Source: Nemophila menziesii (Eukaryota > Streptophyta > Magnoliopsida > Boraginales > Hydrophyllaceae). Taken from it: a stretch of DNA of 64,000 nucleotides. Under the pieces are notes generated by a model, which did no database searches, had not been told where the DNA came from, and saw nothing but the letters and a program-made list of their open reading frames with translations. Numbering within the stretch: position 1 is the first letter of the stretch; each line of letters begins with the position of its first letter. Below, in pieces: positions 10,722 to 21,129 of the stretch. Made by a program: the position numbers and the translations under genes. Location of the stretch: NCBI GenBank assembly GCA_029959085.1, contig JARWIR010000018.1, positions 3,596,001 to 3,660,000 of the forward strand, written 5' to 3'.

Positions 10722-10734
10722 ATCCCCCACACAT
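10722..10734 (-). promoter_or_regulatory. Copia polypurine tract
   Basis: On the minus strand, GTGTGGGGGAT lies directly before the 3' LTR. This is the expected place for the second-strand primer. Confidence 0.75.
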
Positions 10735-10963
10735 TTGAATGTCAACAAAAGGTTTAGTGAGAAGGTTCCAGAAAGAAGAATGGGTGAATTGTACTTAAGT
10801 GTCAATATTTTGCGATTTGAATTGACACGTAGTGAAGCGAGGCAACCACCGAATTCCGTTTAAGTGAACTTACTCTTGAACTTTAACGGTTATCGATCGA
10901 GACCCTCACAGCACATACTCTACCCGATTCAAGGTTATGGTTCCCTCTAACCTCACCTTTCAG

Positions 10964-11218
10964 TTCATCAAGCCCTTCTCTAAGGACCACCCTTTACGGG
11001 CTATGAACTTGGTGGATTTATTCATTTTGAGAGTGGTGTAAGGACGTCTCCTCAGCACTCTACCATGAATATTTGGGTTTCAAAGTTACCCTTGAATTCA
11101 TCAAGTCCTTCTCAAAAGAACCACCATAAAGGCTATAAATTCAAATGTGAGTTTCAACACTCGGTACGCCTTTTTCATCAAGTCCTTCTCAAAAGGACCA
11201 CCACAAGTGGCTATGAAC
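10964..11218 (-). repeat. Three direct repeats in the copia 3' UTR
   Basis: A unit of about 45 bp occurs three times, at 10964-11009, 11097-11140 and 11174-11218: TTCATCAAGTCCTTCTC, then AAAGGACCACC, then GGCTATGAAC. Each contains a small fold-back (GTCCTT ... AAGGAC). They lie between the end of the coding region and the PPT. Function is unknown. Confidence 0.75.
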
Positions 11219-11254
11219 AAGACGATTTGGGTTTGAGCCTTAGGGATGGTGAAA

Positions 11255-14200
11255 TCACATTGACTCATTAGTCACATGTTCCCACTTAATGGGTTTTAGT
11301 CCCATCCCCCTCGACGTCTCCAGGACTAGTCTCCTGGTTAAGCCTTTGGTGAACGGATCAGCTAGATTCTCCTCTGATCGTACAAATTCCAAGGCTATCA
11401 CACCATTCTTCAGTAATTGTCTTACTGACTCATGTCTGATGCGAATATGTCTCTTCTTCCCATTATAGGCGCTATTATGAGCGACTCCAATGGATGCTTG
11501 TGAATCACAGTGGATACATACAGGTGTGGCACTTCCTTCCCAAAGTGGCACATCCGATAAGAGACCTCTCAACCACTCTGCTTCTTGCCCAGCTAACTCT
11601 AGTGCTATGAACTCAGACTCCATGGTGGAGCGTGCTATACAAGTCTGTTTGGAAGACTTCCACGATACCGCACCTCCCCCTAAGGAGAACACATAACCAC
11701 TGGTGGAGTTTACTTCGTCATTGTCAGAGATCCAGTTTGCATCACAAAAACCCTCAAGGACTGCAGGGAATTTGTTATAGTGCAAGCCTAGATCGATGGT
11801 ACCCCTCAAGTATTTTAATAGACGGCGAAGTGCAACCCAGTGGTCACTACTTGGGTTATGAGTATAGCGACTAAGTCTGCTCACGGCATAGGCAATATCG
11901 GGTCAAGTATAGTTCATTAAGAACATTACACTTCCTATGATTTTAGCATATTCATCTTGGGATACAGCATCCCCAACATGTTTGGATAAGTTAATGCTAG
12001 AATCATAAGGAGTATTTACAGGCGTTACCTCAAAGGAATTGAACTTCTTCAGCATCCTTTCTACGTAATGAGACTGATTCAGGGTAATACCATTACTGCT
12101 TCTAATGATTTTTACCCCAAGTATTACATCAGCTTCTCCCATATCTTTCATGTCAAATCTGGAAGACAAGAAGCGTTTAGTCTCATTTATAATATGAATA
12201 GTAGTACCAAAGATAAGCATGTCATCTACATAAAGGCAGATGATAACACACTCTGAATTTGTTACCTTGGAGTAAACACATGAGTCAGAAGTGTTAGCTA
12301 TAAACCCATATGAAATGAGAGTACTATCTAGTTTTTCATACCATTTTTTCGGTGCCTGTTTCAAACCATACAAGGATTTTTTCAACTTACACACTTTGTC
12401 CCCTTGACCAGGGACCACACACCCTTCAGGTTGAGCCATGTAGATCTCTTCATCTAGATCTCCGTTCAAGAACGCGGTTTTGACATCCATTTGATGTATT
12501 ACAAGTTCGTGAATGACGGCTAAAGCAATAAGGGTTCTTATCGTGGCAATTTTGGTCACTGGGGAATAGGTGTCAAAGTAATCTTGACCTTTCTTTTGGG
12601 TGAAGCCCTTAATAACAAGTCTGGCCTTGAATTTTTCTATTGAGCCATCGGGTCTCAACTTTTTCTTAAAAATCCATTTGCTACTAATCGCTTTGCTACC
12701 CCTAGGTAAGTCGGTTAATTCCCATGTATGGTTACTTTTGATTGACTCAAGTTCACTATTAATAGCCTCTTTCCAAAAACTAGCATCTATAGATTTTAAA
12801 GCATCATCATAAGTTTTTGGGTCATCCTCCATGAGGAAGCAATTGACTACCTGTTCGTCTAATAGATCAATGTGAGAACCTTCTGTTAAAAAGGCTGTTA
12901 TAAAGTCAGGGCCGAAGCTAGACTCGATCCTTCGCCTCTTACTTCTCCTAGGTTCTTCCTCGGGAATACTACTAGGCTCCATGGAAGTGGAGGGGTTAGG
13001 AAAAACATCACAAAGAGGTACAAAATCATTAGTAGATAAGTTATCAACAGGTAAAGAAGCATTGACAGTATTTAAATCTTTCACAGGGAAAACATGTTCA
13101 AAGAACTCAGCGTCTCTAGATTCACAAATAGAGTTATCTTCTAATGACAAGAATCTGTAAGCCGCACTATTCTGAGCGTACCCTATGAAAATTGAGTCAA
13201 TGGTTTTGGGACCAACGGTGACAGTTTTAAAATCAGGTAGTTTGACTTTGGCTAGACACCCCCACACTTTTAAAAATTTCAGGTTTGGTGGAAAACCCTT
13301 CCACATTTCATACGGGGTCTTTTCTAGGGATTTATGTGGTACCCTATTAAGTACATAACAGGCTGACAAGACAGCTTCCCCCCACATGTTGTTTGGTAAA
13401 CCTGAACTTATTAACATGGCATTCATAGTCTCTTTAAGGGACCTATTCTTTCTTTCTGCTATGCCGTTTTGTTGGGGTGTATAAGGGGCACTAAGTTCGT
13501 GGATAATTCCATTTGTTTCACAAAACTCTTTAAGGGAATTAGAACTATACTCGCCTCCTCTATCGGACCTAAGTCGTTTGATTTTACAGTCTAGTTGGTT
13601 TTCAACTTCGGCTTTATATTTTAAAAACGCATTTTCCGCCTCATCTTTAGTTTTAAGGAGATACACTTTGGTAAACCTAGAGTAGTCATCTACGAAGGTT
13701 ATGTAATAAAGTTTTCCACCTCTACTAGCGGAGTTTTTAAAATCAGCTAAGTCCGAATGAACTAATTCAAGTAGTTTAGTTTGTCTCGTGGTAACGGGTT
13801 TAAAAGGTTTTTTCGCAAGTTTGGACTCTACACATATTTGACATTTTTCAAAGTCATCCACGTTGTTAACGGGTATTAGTCCAAGATTTTTAAGCCTTTT
13901 AATAGACGCAACATTTAAATGGCCTAGTCTACCGTGCCACGTTTGAACGGACTCAACAATATAAGCGGAATTAGATGCATTCTCATTAAGGGTTACAGTG
14001 TTTAAAACAAACAAGCCATTATTAAGGTACCCTTTCCCCACGAATTCGTCATTTTTGGTGATAATGACTTTACCCCCTTCGAACACAAGTTTGAGACTAA
14101 CTTTATTAAGGAGAGCCCCAGAAACTAAGTTCCTACGGAGAGAGGGAACGAAGAGAACATCATTTAGTTCAAGAGTCTTACCAGAGGTGAGTTTGAGTGG

Positions 14201-14440
14201 AACCTGACCTTTCCCAAGAACAGTAGCGGTGGAAGAGTCACCCAAGTACACACACTCACCATCAGTTGCTTTTTCGAATTTCTTGAACAAGGCTTTGTTT
14301 GCGCAGAAATGGCGAGAAGCTCCAGTGTCAAGGATCCACTCGCTCTTATTCTCTACCAAGTTTACCTCAACCATTACCGCAGCGATGATTTCTTCGGTCT
14401 CAGTCAGATTCGCGGCAGCTTTGGGACCTTGGCCAGCTCT
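11255..14440 (-). pseudogene. Copia pol: protease, integrase, reverse transcriptase, RNase H
   Basis: In one minus-strand frame: protease (ILDTGASRHFC), the GAG-pre-integrase zinc region (HGRLGHLNV ... CQICVES), integrase core (HSDLADF, DDYSRF, QQNGIAERKNR), reverse transcriptase (KARLVIKGFTQKKG, LYVDDMLIFG) and RNase H ([23 protein letters not shown]). A TGA at 11903-11905 interrupts the frame at the RT/RNase H boundary. The usual residue there is Arg before PDIAYAV, so CGA to TGA is the likely change. The frame is the same on both sides of the stop, so it is the only lesion in pol. The last product residues are near 11258. In life the polyprotein is cut into enzymes that copy and integrate the element. 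Confidence 0.93.
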
Positions 14441-15336
14441 CTGGGGACATTCAAAAGTTTTGTGCCCTTCTTTGCCACAACAGTAACAGGCCCCTTTAGT
14501 TTTTTGAATCTTACCAGAGATCTTGAATCCTCCACCTTGTTTGTTGGTGTTGCCGCGATTCTTATTCCCCCAGACTTAGATTTGTTGGACCCTTGTTGCT
14601 TTCCCTTCCCTTTGAACCTATCTTTGTTACCTTGGCCAGAACCTTCGACTAGATTAGCTTTGGAGGAATGAGAAGGGAAAGAGATTGACTTATCCTTTAG
14701 TCGATTCGCTTCTTCGACTTGGATGTGGCTGATGAGCTCTTGGAGGGTCATTTCTTTCTTTTTGTGCTTGAGGTGGTTGCGGTATTCACTCCAAGATGGG
14801 GGAAATTTCTCAAGCAAGATGTTGGCTTGAAGAATTTCACACATCTTCATGCCTTCGGCGATAACCTCCGCGCATAGGTTCTCGTACACATGGAGTTGTT
14901 CAGTCATGGGTTTCTGATCCGTAAGTCTAAAATTATACCAATTCCCAGTCACGTACTTTTTCTTACCCGAATCATCAACCCCATATTTTTTCTCGAGAGT
15001 TTCCCATATGACCTTTGCCGATTTCTCTTTGGCAAGGAGGTCAAAAATGGTATTAGTAACGTGGTTCAACATCCAGCCCCGAGCCATGGTATTAGCTCTT
15101 TTGAACCTAGATTCGAGGCCAGCATGCCTAGCTAGCTCTTGTTCAGTATGTGCTCCAATTTCCAAAAGAGGAGGAGCCTCGACTATAGCAAAGTCGAGTT
15201 CATACTGTTCATGGCATATCATGATTTTTTGCGCCCAACGCTTATAGTTAGAACCATTAAGGGGTTCCAACTTGTTTGCATCGAGAATTGGCTTTGTGTT
15301 CAAAGAGGAACCAACAGCCGAAATCGGAAGAGCCAT
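14440..15336 (-). pseudogene. Copia gag
   Basis: The frame starts at ATG 15336 (MALPISAVGSS), 46 bp inside the 5' LTR. It encodes a typical copia gag with LNGSNYKRWAQKI, WETLEKKYGV and the LLEKFPPSWSEYR motif. The CCHC knuckle (CYCCGKEGHKTFEC, 14445-14486) is in a different frame. A one-base deletion in a G-run near 14575 therefore shifts gag out of frame with its knuckle and with pol. Elements of this type normally make gag-pol as one frame. Gag binds RNA and builds the particle. Confidence 0.88.
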
Positions 15337-15381
15337 TTTCAAAAATAACCGGTGAAAAACGAAAAGAATATCTTTTTAAAT

Positions 15382-16372
15382 TGTGAGTTGTGATTAAAAG
15401 TAATCACCGGTTTTACAAAAAGAAATGGATTCCGAAAAACCAAAAAAAAAAGGTAAAACAGTTTTAACGTAAACTAACTATTACAATAAAACTGAAAAAT
15501 GATTACAAGAAATCGAATAACAATACACGGAAATACGATTACAAAATCGAATTAAAATTACACGGAAATAGTTACGAAAAACAAACTTACACGGAAAAGA
15601 AAAACGAGCCTAATCCTCGGTCGTTAAAAAGATATTCCGGCGGTACCCGGTTATCTCTAACAGAACAGAAAAACTAACAGCGTTTAGTGTTTTAGAGAGT
15701 GAGAGAAGAGGCAGAGTTTTTTGGTTTTTTCCTTTGTAATTCGTAGCTGTAGAGAGGGGAATGGGAGCTCTATTTATAGGGGTGAGGAGTGGACAAGCCT
15801 TCAGAAACGCTCCTATTGAATCCCATGATTCTCTCCCGGATTAGTCTTGATTGGGTTGACGTTAGGATTGTTAAGTAACCCCCACGTTTGTAATATTCTG
15901 TAACAGCTATGACCTTTTGATTTCCCACGTGTTTGACTTTTCACTTGAGCTGAATATTCTTTCCCTTTAACGCGTGCGAGATTAGTGGAGTCTTGTCTCT
16001 ACGTTATAAGTTTGAGTAGTCAACCACCACTATAAGAGCTGGTACAAAATCCATTTCATTTTTCATTTTTTGACTCCCCAAACTCCCCAAACTCCCCACG
16101 ACCCACGACCCACGTCCCACGCCTTACGCCTTACGCCGTCGCCGTCGCCGGTGCCGGTGCCGGGCCGGGCCGGGCGGGTGGGTGGTGGTGGTGGTGCGCG
16201 CGTGTGGGCTAGATTATTTCTTTGCCATGTGCATGGGTATTGGCCATTTGGACTTTGTTAATATCACATAGTATAAAAGTAGCTCTAACTCTTCATAACC
16301 CACCGATGTGGGAAGAGTTTAAAACCATTTTGACAATCAAATGGACCACTTGGTCATAACAGATGTCCAACA
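15382..16372 (-). repeat. Copia 5' LTR (991 bp)
   Basis: This is the partner of 9738-10721, with the same ends and TATA box and a longer or altered GC-rich repeat block. Just inside it on the gag side I see no good match to the common initiator-Met primer-binding site, so the primer tRNA is unclear. Confidence 0.95.
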
Positions 16373-18770
16373 ATTACTACTTAAAGAGGCCTCAAGAAAT
16401 TTTGGGTTAGGAAAGTATTTACCTTTAGAGTCTTTATTATTTAAAAATTTCCATGCATTTGATGCTCAAAGGGCCAAGTTCTGAGTATGAAAGTCTTTAA
16501 AATCAAGACCTCCATCTTCTTTAGCACTCAATAATGTCTGCCACTTGATCCAATGACATCTTTTTTCTTCCTTGTTGTTCTAGTAGAAATTTGTAACAAG
16601 AAAAGTAAGATGAGATGTAAGTTTCTATGGAATTAAAACACTGGCATAATAAAGTTAGGAGTTGCTCCTATAATTGCTTTAACTAGCACTTGTTTACCAC
16701 TTTTAGTAAGCATTCTAGTTTCCCAATTCTCATTTTTTTTAAAATCATTTCAATCTGCCACCCAAGGGATTTAACCTTTGATTTTCCCCATCTGGATGGA
16801 ATACCAATGTATTTACCTAAATCCTCCAGTTTCCTCATCCTTAGATGAGATGATGTTTGATTTTTGATACTCAGTAGAGCGTTCTTACTAAAAAGAAATC
16901 CACTTTTATTGAGGTTTAATTTTTGTCCAGTTGCATAGCTATACCAGTTCATAATAGTTATGAATATATCAACATTATATTCCTCAGCTTCCAGAAAGAA
17001 CTGACTGTCATCTGCAAAGAGAATATGTGTGATCATTGGAGCAGCTCTTGCTATTTTAAGACCTTTCAAAAGTCCCGTTTTCACATAATACTCAATCAAG
17101 CTTGTGAGAGCTTGTGTGACTAAGCAGAAAAGATATGGAGACAAGGGATCTCCCTGTCTCGATCCTTTTTTAGGCTTATCTATATCATATAATTGTCCAT
17201 TAATTTGATATTTATATGTAATAGTAGATATAAAATTACCTATCCATTCAACCCATCTATTTTGAAATCCCAACTTTCTAAGCATGTCAGGAAGAATATC
17301 CCACTCTATATTCTCATAAGCTTTACTCATGTCAGCTTTAATTGCCATACCATATTTCATAGATGTTCTTTTATTCTTTAAGTAATGGCTTGCTTCTTGC
17401 GCAATTAAAATATTCTCAAAGATAGATCTCCCAGGAATAAAGGTTGTTTGAGTTTCAGAAATTAAATCTCACATCTATTGTTATAGCCTATTAGCTAATA
17501 TTTTTAAAATAATCTTATAAATAAAGTTGGCATAGCTTATTGGTCTAAAAGAAGAGACCAAATCCAGATTTGAGCACTTTGGAATAAGTGTTATAATAGT
17601 AGCATTAATAGCTTCAAGTGTTGAATAATTCATAATAAAATCTAACACTAGTTTAACCGAATCAATTTTTATTTCTTCCCAGATGATCTTGAAGAAAAAA
17701 TCCCCATATTCATCTGGACCAGGTGATTTATCACTTTTCAAAGACCAAACTGCACTTTTAATTTCCTTACAAGATGCTGGACAAATAAGTGAGTAATTCA
17801 TCTCCAGGGTAACCACACAGTCAATCTTACTCAAAATAGGGGCATAATTTCTCACACCTTCTGTTTTGAATACATTATAGTAATATTTTTTGATTTCTTG
17901 AGAAATATCATCTTTCTCAGTCAACCACTCGATCTCCTATATCATTATTTATAGTTGAGATTATGTTTCTAGTTCTTTTTACCTTAGTAATAGAGTGGAA
18001 ATATTTTCTATTTCTATCTCAAAGCTTTAACCAAGTAGTTTTTGATCTTTGATCCCAATAAAGTTCCTCTTCTTTCCAGTAATTCTCAAGATTAAGGCTC
18101 AAATTCTTAAAAACTACTTTGTTATCATCCGAGTAAGGCTCATTAAACAATTTCTCAAGTGGAGATAATGTGTTTTTAATCAATAACCGATTATTTAGGA
18201 CTCTTTTCCTAGCCCATTTTGTAATCTGTTTTTGTAAATTTGAGATTTTGTACACAAATCTCTTAATTCCTCTTAGTTCCATAAAACATCCTTTTTTCCA
18301 ATGTTCCAATACTAATTTATTAAATGATTCATCATAAATCCATCCTTTTTCAACCAAGAATCTTTTCTTGTGAGTTGAATTATATATACCAAGGTTGAGA
18401 ATTAGTGGAGAATGGTCAGACTCTGTTGGAGGCAGTAAAGCACTCCATGAATTAGGGAAAATAACCATCCATCTCTTACTCACAAGAGTTCTATCTAGAA
18501 TTTGTTTAATCAGCTAGTTGCCATTTCTCTTGTTAGACCAAGAGAAATTACATCCTTTAGCTGGTAACTCAAATAGATTATTCCTTTCAATAAACTCATT
18601 GAATAGTAACATGTTCTTTTTATGTAAACTTCCAATTTCACCTCCCAATTTTTCTAAAGGATACCTAGTGAGGTTAAAATCCCCCAAAAGACACCCGCAT
18701 TCAGAAATATGAGGTAAATTATCCAACTTTTTTAAGAATCCTTCCTTTTCTATATCAGTTGTTGGACCAT
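16373..18770 (-). mobile_element. LINE-3, middle segment (second of three pieces)
   Basis: Minus-strand LINE sequence runs from the LTR A junction (18770) to the copia junction (16373). It begins in the endonuclease domain and ends after the RT core. The upstream junction at ACCAT (18766-18770) matches ACCAT at 44837-44841. Across that 26-kb gap the endonuclease frame reads on directly. Confidence 0.9.
16683..18770 (-). pseudogene. LINE-3 ORF2: rest of endonuclease and reverse transcriptase
   Basis: Four frames on the minus strand carry consecutive parts. 18770-18514 has the endonuclease core (GCLLGDFNLTR, FSWSNKR). 18483-18019 has the SDHSP endonuclease end and the linker. 17924-17481 has the RT N-terminal part (SPGPDEYGDFFFK, FRPISYANF). 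17360-16683 has the RT catalytic part (KADMSKAYENIEW, RQGDPLSPYLF, LFADDSQFF). Stops and frameshifts separate them. No functional product is possible. Confidence 0.88.
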
Positions 18771-20364
18771 TGATGTCTCCCTAATTGTTCTTATTTTAGA
18801 CCCTTGGGAGACATCATTTTTTATGTTTAATTGAATATTTTGATAGACTTTTGAGTTAAATATGCAATAATCTGAATTTCCTCTTTTATTTCTAGTATTT
18901 TTAATTTATTAAAATTTTACGCGTAATCTTGTGTATTTTAGTGAAAAGTTTGTAGGTTTTGAATATTAGCTAGGAGAGAAATTCGAGAAGAAAGTCAAAG
19001 ATCGTGATATGGAGTCAAAGTTTAAATATAAATCCCTAAAAGAATTATATTTTGAAGCTGCAAATCTGGAAAACAGGCCAAAGATTGCTGATTTTGAGGC
19101 AATTACAAGTTGATTTAGCCGCTGACCTTTGAAGAGATTATGTTCCTTATCGAGTTACGGAATTTTAGCAAGTGATTTGAGGTCAATCGGGTTTATAACG
19201 AATCGGCTAGAGCTGTTTTAGTGGAGGTGGTGCAGCAGTTACGGGATTTGAGCTTGATTAGTGGACTTGGACTTTTTATTATTCACTTAATCCCTAATTA
19301 AAAGCCCATTCCGAATTTGAGCTTATAAAAGGAGCTTTTGACTTCAGTTTTACACACCTCTCATTTTATTCTTCAATTCAAATCATCCTTAGAAGAGAGT
19401 GTCCGGAGAAGAAGCAGAAGCAAGGAAAAGAAGAAGCCAAGAGCTGGAGACTGTCTGTATCTTCATTTCGCAGCCAAACCAATTCCAGAATTAGGTTTCT
19501 CTGCATTTTCTTTCTCTAAAACAATATGAGTTTTATTATTTTTAATTTGGTTTTATTTTCTATTAGCATGAGCTAATTTCTTCTTAGTGCTTGAGAATGC
19601 ATAATGGGTGAATCCCTATTCTGTTGAATTTCATATGCTTGAATTTGGGTTTTAATTAATTAAATCGAATTGTGTCTTTTACATTTTTCTGTAATTTGTG
19701 ATTATTTACTGTTCTTAGAGTCATGAACTAATAACAGGTTTTAGTATCTAAGCTATTCCACATAGTGGCGTGTGGATCATCTTAACGGGGGGGGTTTAGG
19801 TGCAGAATTAATTACAGCATATAAAATAGAAACTATTTGACTTTGACGAGCATAGTTAATTTTATGGCCAATGAGGTAATTTTAGCTTAATCATTCGAAA
19901 GTGGATCATATTTACCCTGACGGGACTAGTGACACTCTAGAATAGCTTTGCAGTCCACCCTGACGGGGGTACAGAGATTCTTGAATCCCGACCAATGTCA
20001 ATTGACCTATTTGACCCTTAAACAACATATGATATGAAATAGGATTAGGAGGATCCCTTGCGTTTCTCAAGTACTGCCTTCTCATATTTGCGTCTTACCT
20101 GCATTTACTTGCGTCCTATTATTTATTTGCAACTTTACTTTAGTCTTTCATACTTAGAATTAATACAAAACCAACCAATCAATATTCAAATCATTTATCT
20201 GCTTTCATAAGTCCAATCATTCATTAACTGATAAGCATTGTAGTTAACCATACCGTCCCTGCGAATGATCCTATTATCACTATTACTACTTGGGACAACC
20301 GTACACTTGCGGTTGTGGTTCACTTACTTATTGCATTATTTTTAGAACACACAAAGGACCACCA
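18771..20364 (+). repeat. LTR A, 5' copy (1,594 bp)
   Basis: It begins with TGATGTCTCCC, has the inverse GGGAGACATCA at 18806-18816, and ends GGACCACCA. It carries a TATA box (TATAAAAG at 19324-19331). Near the 3' end are TACCGTCCCTGCGAATGATC (20251-20270) and ACTTGGGACAACCGTACAC. By eye it differs from the right copy by a few percent, including a 16-bp deletion in the right copy near 44670. That makes it older than Gypsy-2 and the copia element. Confidence 0.93.
19324..19331 (+). promoter_or_regulatory. TATA box of LTR A
   Basis: TATAAAAG lies within the U3 region in the sense direction and is preserved in the right LTR near 43814. It is the likely promoter of the outer element. Confidence 0.65.
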
Positions 20365-20370
20365 AGTTTT

Positions 20371-20388
20371 TGGCGCCGCTGCCGGGGA
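20371..20388 (+). promoter_or_regulatory. Primer-binding site for tRNA-Asp
   Basis: TGGCGCCGCTGCCGGGGA starts six bases after the LTR and complements the 3' end of plant tRNA-Asp with one mismatch. This PBS is characteristic of Athila and related Ty3/gypsy elements. Confidence 0.85.
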
Positions 20389-20505
20389 CGGGAGCGTGTG
20401 ACCACTGTGTTTATCTGTTAGTGTTTGATTGCATTTTTATTTTCAGTTTTACGCTTTGTGTTTGTTTTATTTTACAGGCTCTTATATTCGGGTAATGATC
20501 AAGAG

Positions 20506-21129
20506 ATGAGCTATTTTCGAGGTGACGAACTGAATTTGATGCAAGAGGTATATATGGAGTTGATGGAGTCTAGTGTAGCGGTAGAAAATTTTAGAAAAAT
20601 CCAAGAGACTAGACTCAAGCGAATACGAGATGATCATGTCTCGACCCTCCTAGATATGATGCTAGATTGGGGGTGTCCCCTAGTTTTACCCACACATAAT
20701 ATAATCATGCATACTTTGTACGCTCACCTTACAGCCCCACAAGTCCAACAAAGCATAGATTGAAAGGAGTTCGTGAATTCTAGAAATAATAAATATGTAA
20801 TTGGAGAGGTTGGATTACCCGAGATAGAATCATGTATAGACGAATGTCTTCTTGATAAGAAATGGATTCGAGCTAAATTTATTGAAGATAAACAGGTAAT
20901 TAATCCAACAAAAGCAATCCCAATATACCATGTGGAAGAGAATGAGTTTTGCCGTGAGAGCAAGGAGGCGAAACGAAGGTACTACCCACCCCCTTTCAGA
21001 GATCGATTAAATAATATTATAAAGGGGAAGGTTCTAAATATTTCACATCAAAGAAGATGCGAGTTTAAGCGGAGGAACACCGCAAGGGCCTCATTACCAT
21101 CTTCATGGAAGGTAACGCGTCGAACTTAA
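20506..21129 (+). pseudogene. Unknown ORF of the LTR A element
   Basis: A frame starting MSYFRGDELN runs about 208 codons, with one in-frame TGA at 20761. It is charged and partly helical (EVYMELMESSVAVENFRKIQ; later LPEIESCIDECLLDKKW) and has a basic end. It lies after a leader (CAGTTTTACGCTTTG) that Gypsy-2 also has in front of gag, so it occupies the gag position. I recognise no gag, knuckle, protease or enzyme motif. The last codons run into GGAAGGTAACGCGTCG and then CTTGGGAGACAACCC, a block that in related elements follows the end of pol. It may be a fused remnant of gag start and pol end, or an acquired gene. No function is claimed. Confidence 0.4.

Larger units (their letters stand above)
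9738..16372 (-). mobile_element. Complete Ty1/copia LTR retrotransposon inserted in LINE-3
   Basis: The element is 6,635 bp, bounded by TG...CA LTRs at 9738-10721 and 15382-16372, and flanked by a perfect 5-bp duplication ATTAC (9733-9737 and 16373-16377). Minus-strand order is 5' LTR, gag, protease, integrase, reverse transcriptase, RNase H, 3' UTR, PPT and 3' LTR. The integrase lies before the RT, which defines Ty1/copia. By eye the LTRs differ at about ten positions plus tandem-repeat length, so this insertion is young. Its proteins are broken by one frameshift and one nonsense codon. Confidence 0.95.

Noticed and set aside
16070..16261. 63-codon frame in the copia LTR
   Set aside because: It translates the CCCACG/GCCGTC minisatellite, and the other LTR has a different length.
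20371..20388. Sequence complementary to tRNA-Asp as a tRNA gene
   Set aside because: Only the 18-nt primer-binding site is present; no cloverleaf surrounds it.
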